The notes below the pieces were generated by a model that worked only from the letters and a program-made list of their open reading frames with translations, was not told where the DNA came from and searched no databases. The translations under genes were made by a program, and so were the position numbers. From Rhodocyclaceae bacterium (GTDB lineage Bacteria; Pseudomonadota; Gammaproteobacteria; Burkholderiales; Rhodocyclaceae), in contig JACAEF010000036.1 of NCBI GenBank assembly GCA_013388985.1, forward strand, positions 1-37,928: 37,928 nucleotides of DNA, read 5' to 3'. Of the stretch, positions 35,363 to 37,928 are shown in pieces. Numbering within the stretch: position 1 is the first letter of the stretch; every line of letters starts with the position of its first letter.

Positions 35363-36331
35363 ATGTCCGAATTGCTCAAGAATGTCGATGCCCGCACCCG
35401 CCTGGCGGGCACCAACAAGCTGGAAATCCTCCTCTTTTCGCTCGGCAAGGATCAGCGCACCGGGCGCACGGAAACTTTCGGCATCAACGTCTTCAAGGTG
35501 CGCGAGGTGATGAAGACGCCGCCGATCACCGCCGCGCCGGACATGCCGCAGGCCGTGAAGGGCATGGTGTCCTTGCGCGGCGTGCTGGTGCCGGTCGTCG
35601 ATCTCTCCGAATTCATCGGCATGCAGACCGAGACCCCGCGCGAGATCATGATCGTCACCGAATACAACGGCCATACGCAAGGCTTCCTGGTCGAATCGGT
35701 GGACACCATCCTGCGGCTGGACTGGTCGAAGATGCGCGTGCCGCCGGAAATGCTCACCGCCCACATGGGCGGGCTGGTCACCGCCGTCACCGAATTGCAG
35801 GACGGTCGGCTGGTGATGCTGCTCGACGTCGAGCGCATCCTGTCTGAAACCGCCAGGTACGATGACGAAATGGTGTATAGCCAGATCAAGCCGCTTGGCA
35901 AGGAGGGGTTGACCATCGTCTATGCCGACGATTCGTCGGTGGCGCGCAACCAGATCGAGAAGACCCTGAATGCGCTGGGCATCCGCGGCATCGCCACGAT
36001 GAACGGTCTGCAGGCCTGGCAGGAACTGCAGAAACTCGCCGACTATGCGGAGGCCACCGGCCGGGAAACCCGCGAAGTGGTGCAACTGGTGCTCACCGAT
36101 GTCGAGATGCCGGAGATGGATGGTTACATCCTCACCAAGAACATCAAGGCCGATGCGCGCTTCGCCGGCATTCCCGTCGTGATGCACTCCTCGCTGTCGT
36201 CGAGCTCGAACGAGCAGCTCGGCCGCTCCGTCGGCGTCGACGAGTATGTGCCGAAATTCGAGGCGCAGCGGCTGGCCGAAACCCTGAGCCGGCGGCTGCT
36301 GGGAAGCCAGACAGTGGCGCAGGCGGCCTGA
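35363..36331 (+). CDS. cheV: Chemotaxis coupling protein CheV (first copy)
   Basis: The 322-residue product starts at ATG 35363 with AAAGG at 7-base spacing; a longer upstream frame is unrelated. A CheW-like coupling domain (about 15-165; [30 protein letters not shown]) is joined to a receiver (about 182-312) with Asp189-Asp190, phospho-acceptor Asp246 in LTDVEMPEMDG and Lys298. CheV couples CheA to receptors and may act as a phosphate sink or adaptation device. It is followed by a paralogue 16 bases downstream. Confidence 0.95.
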   Translation: MSELLKNVDARTRLAGTNKLEILLFSLGKDQRTGRTETFGINVFKVREVMKTPPITAAPDMPQAVKGMVSLRGVLVPVVDLSEFIGMQTETPREIMIVTEYNGHTQGFLVESVDTILRLDWSKMRVPPEMLTAHMGGLVTAVTELQDGRLVMLLDVERILSETARYDDEMVYSQIKPLGKEGLTIVYADDSSVARNQIEKTLNALGIRGIATMNGLQAWQELQKLADYAEATGRETREVVQLVLTDVEMPEMDGYILTKNIKADARFAGIPVVMHSSLSSSSNEQLGRSVGVDEYVPKFEAQRLAETLSRRLLGSQTVAQAA

Positions 36332-36347
36332 CAGGAGCGAACGAGGA

Positions 36348-37289
36348 ATGAATCAGACGTCCATGATCGACAGCATCGATGCGCGTACCAAGCTGGCGGG
36401 CTCCAACCGCATGGAGATCCTGCTGTTCTCGCTCGGCACGCACGAGTCCTTCGGCATCAACGTGTTCAAGGTGCGCGAGGTCTGCAAGACCCCGGCGATC
36501 ACCAAGACGCCGCACATGCCGGCCGGCGTCGAAGGTTTGATCAGCCTGCGCGGCAACGTCATCCCGGTGCTGTCGCTGGCGAAGGTGATGCATCTGGCCG
36601 ATGCGCCGGCGGCGCTCGGCGGCTCGATGATGGTGACGGAATACAGCAAGCGCACGCTCGGCTTCCTCGTCAGCGACGTCGACCGCATCATCCGTGTCGA
36701 TTGGGACAAGGTGCGCGCGCCCGAATCGGTCACCAACGGCGGGCATCACTACATCACCGCCATCACCGAGCTCGACAACGGCCGCCTGGTGTCGATCGTC
36801 GATGTCGAGCAGATCATGGCCGATACCTTCGGCGAGGCGATGATCGGCCAGATCGAGCGCATCAGCGACGCCGAGGACTACAGCGTGTTCTTCGTCGATG
36901 ATTCGGCCATCGCGCGCAAGAAGATCATCGAGGTGCTCGAGCGCATGGGGGTGCGCCACAAGCACGCGCAAAACGGCATGGAAGCCTGGACGCGGCTTTC
37001 CAGCATGGCCGCCCATGCGCAGCAGTCAGGCCACGACCTGAAGGAGGAGATCAACCTGATCCTCGTCGATGCCGAGATGCCGGAGATGGACGGCTACGTG
37101 CTCACCAAGCACATCAAGTCGGACAAGCGCTTCGCCGGCATCCCGGTGGTGATGCACTCCTCGCTCTCATCCGAGGCCAACCGCGCGATGGGCAAGGCGG
37201 TGGGCGTCGATGCCTATGTCGCGAAGTTCGACTCCGAGGCGCTTGCCGATACCATGCGCCCCCTGCTGCTCAAGTCACGCGGCGGCTGA
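36348..37289 (+). CDS. cheV: Chemotaxis coupling protein CheV (second copy)
   Basis: The 313-residue product has the same layout as its neighbour: a CheW-like domain (about 12-162; [33 protein letters not shown]) and a receiver (about 178-308) with Asp184-Asp185 and phospho-acceptor Asp241 in [10 protein letters not shown]. The two copies share long identical stretches, such as [15 protein letters not shown], so they look like an old tandem duplication. The start at ATG 36348 has GGAG at 36333-36336. Confidence 0.95.
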   Translation: MNQTSMIDSIDARTKLAGSNRMEILLFSLGTHESFGINVFKVREVCKTPAITKTPHMPAGVEGLISLRGNVIPVLSLAKVMHLADAPAALGGSMMVTEYSKRTLGFLVSDVDRIIRVDWDKVRAPESVTNGGHHYITAITELDNGRLVSIVDVEQIMADTFGEAMIGQIERISDAEDYSVFFVDDSAIARKKIIEVLERMGVRHKHAQNGMEAWTRLSSMAAHAQQSGHDLKEEINLILVDAEMPEMDGYVLTKHIKSDKRFAGIPVVMHSSLSSEANRAMGKAVGVDAYVAKFDSEALADTMRPLLLKSRGG

Positions 37290-37326
37290 CCGTAAAATTA
37301 TCAGGTTCCATCCGGAGAACGTTTTC

Positions 37327-37722
37327 ATGCCTGCAGACCCGAGCAAAATCAAGTTTCTCGTCGTTGATGATTTTTCGACGATGCGCCGCATCGTCCGCAA
37401 CCTCCTCAAGGAGCTGGGCTTCACCAACGTCGAGGAAGCCGAGGATGGCGCGGTGGCCTGGCAGAAGCTGCAGGGCGGCGGTTTCGACTTCGTCGTCACC
37501 GACTGGAACATGCCGAACATGGACGGCCTGACACTGCTGCAGACGATCCGCGCCCATCCGGCCACCAAATCGTTGCCGGTGCTGATGATCACCGCCGAGG
37601 CGAAAAAGGAGAACATCATCGCCGCGGCCCAGGCCGGCGCTTCCGGTTACATCGTCAAGCCCTTCACGGCCGCGACGCTGAACGAAAAGCTCGGCAAGAT
37701 CTTCGAGAAGCTCGGGTGGTGA
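37327..37722 (+). CDS. cheY: Chemotaxis response regulator CheY
   Basis: The 131-residue single-domain receiver begins at ATG 37327 ([20 protein letters not shown]) with GGAGAA upstream. All key residues are present: Asp14-Asp15, phospho-acceptor Asp59 in [11 protein letters not shown], Thr89, Tyr108 and Lys111. Phosphorylated CheY binds FliM and changes motor rotation. It lies 37 bases after cheV and 3 bases before the next gene. Confidence 0.98.
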   Translation: MPADPSKIKFLVVDDFSTMRRIVRNLLKELGFTNVEEAEDGAVAWQKLQGGGFDFVVTDWNMPNMDGLTLLQTIRAHPATKSLPVLMITAEAKKENIIAAAQAGASGYIVKPFTAATLNEKLGKIFEKLGW

Positions 37723-37725
37723 GGC

Positions 37726-37928
37726 ATGGCCAGACCGATCAAATTCGATGAATCCGGCGATTCGGCCGATCTGCAGGCGCTGTTCGACAGCATCGCCGCT
37801 GCCGCGGTGCCTCAGGCCGCGGTGGTCGCCCAGCCGGACGCCTCCGGTGATTCCGAAGAGCTCCAGGCCTTGTTCGACAGCGTCGCCGCGCAGGTCGAGG
37901 CGGCGCCGCCAGCCCCCCCAGCCCCGCC
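37726..37928 (+). CDS. cheZ: Probable CheZ phosphatase, N-terminal part (partial)
   Basis: The frame starts at ATG 37726, directly after cheY, and is cut by the window end after 67 codons. I assign cheZ from position only, since the phosphatase helix bundle is not yet reached. Residues 10-25 (SGDSADLQALFDSIAA) and 40-55 (SGDSEELQALFDSVAA) form a tandem repeat with a 30-residue period, followed by a Pro/Ala-rich linker. If it is CheZ, it dephosphorylates CheY. Confidence 0.65.
   Translation, partial: MARPIKFDESGDSADLQALFDSIAAAAVPQAAVVAQPDASGDSEELQALFDSVAAQVEAAPPAPPAP

Overview
The window is chromosomal DNA from a Gram-negative betaproteobacterium. Supporting signs are the tuf/S10/spc/alpha ribosomal order, the trxB-ftsK-lolA-rarA-serS block, a PEP-CTERM protein, and flhDC-driven motility with motAB and cheYZ. 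A member of Rhodocyclales or a related Nitrosomonadales group is plausible, but this is inference from gene content, not a computed placement.

Positions 1-14602 hold the end of tuf and then 29 co-directional genes: S10 operon (rpsJ to rpsQ), spc operon (rplN to rpmJ, including secY and infA) and alpha operon (rpsM to rplQ). Likely promoters sit in the rpsQ-rplN gap (a full-consensus sigma-70 promoter) and in front of rpsM. Strong intrinsic terminators lie after tuf and after rplQ. From rplC to rpmJ the DNA is visibly less GC-rich than everything downstream.

Positions 14603-23642 carry housekeeping genes. An Smr-domain gene overlaps the end of trxB on the minus strand, divergent from ftsK. 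Then come lolA (outer-membrane lipoprotein chaperone) overlapping rarA (replication-associated AAA+ ATPase), a minus-strand secreted PEP-CTERM phytase-like protein, and serS.

Positions 23632-29590 are a mixed block: mltF (minus), tRNA-Ser(CGA), a TusE/DsrC-family gene behind an IscR-like dyad, a YgiQ radical-SAM gene and an HNH nuclease gene (both minus), a TonB-like gene and a zinc-ribbon NUDIX gene (minus). Several neighbours overlap or almost touch.

Positions 29663-37928 form a motility and signalling region: a diguanylate cyclase with a degenerate receiver, flhD-flhC, motA-motB, a chemoreceptor with almost no periplasmic part, two tandem cheV paralogues, cheY, and the 5-prime part of a gene that is probably cheZ. 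The cyclase beside flhDC suggests c-di-GMP input to the motility decision.

I found no CRISPR array, insertion sequence, prophage or defence island. I see no convincing wholly new system. The best leads are the IscR-like operator before a single-cysteine TusE, the phosphomimetic-looking receiver-GGDEF protein next to flhDC, and a duplicated short motif at the N-terminus of the putative CheZ that resembles CheY-docking peptides. No gene-free stretch exceeds about 240 bases.
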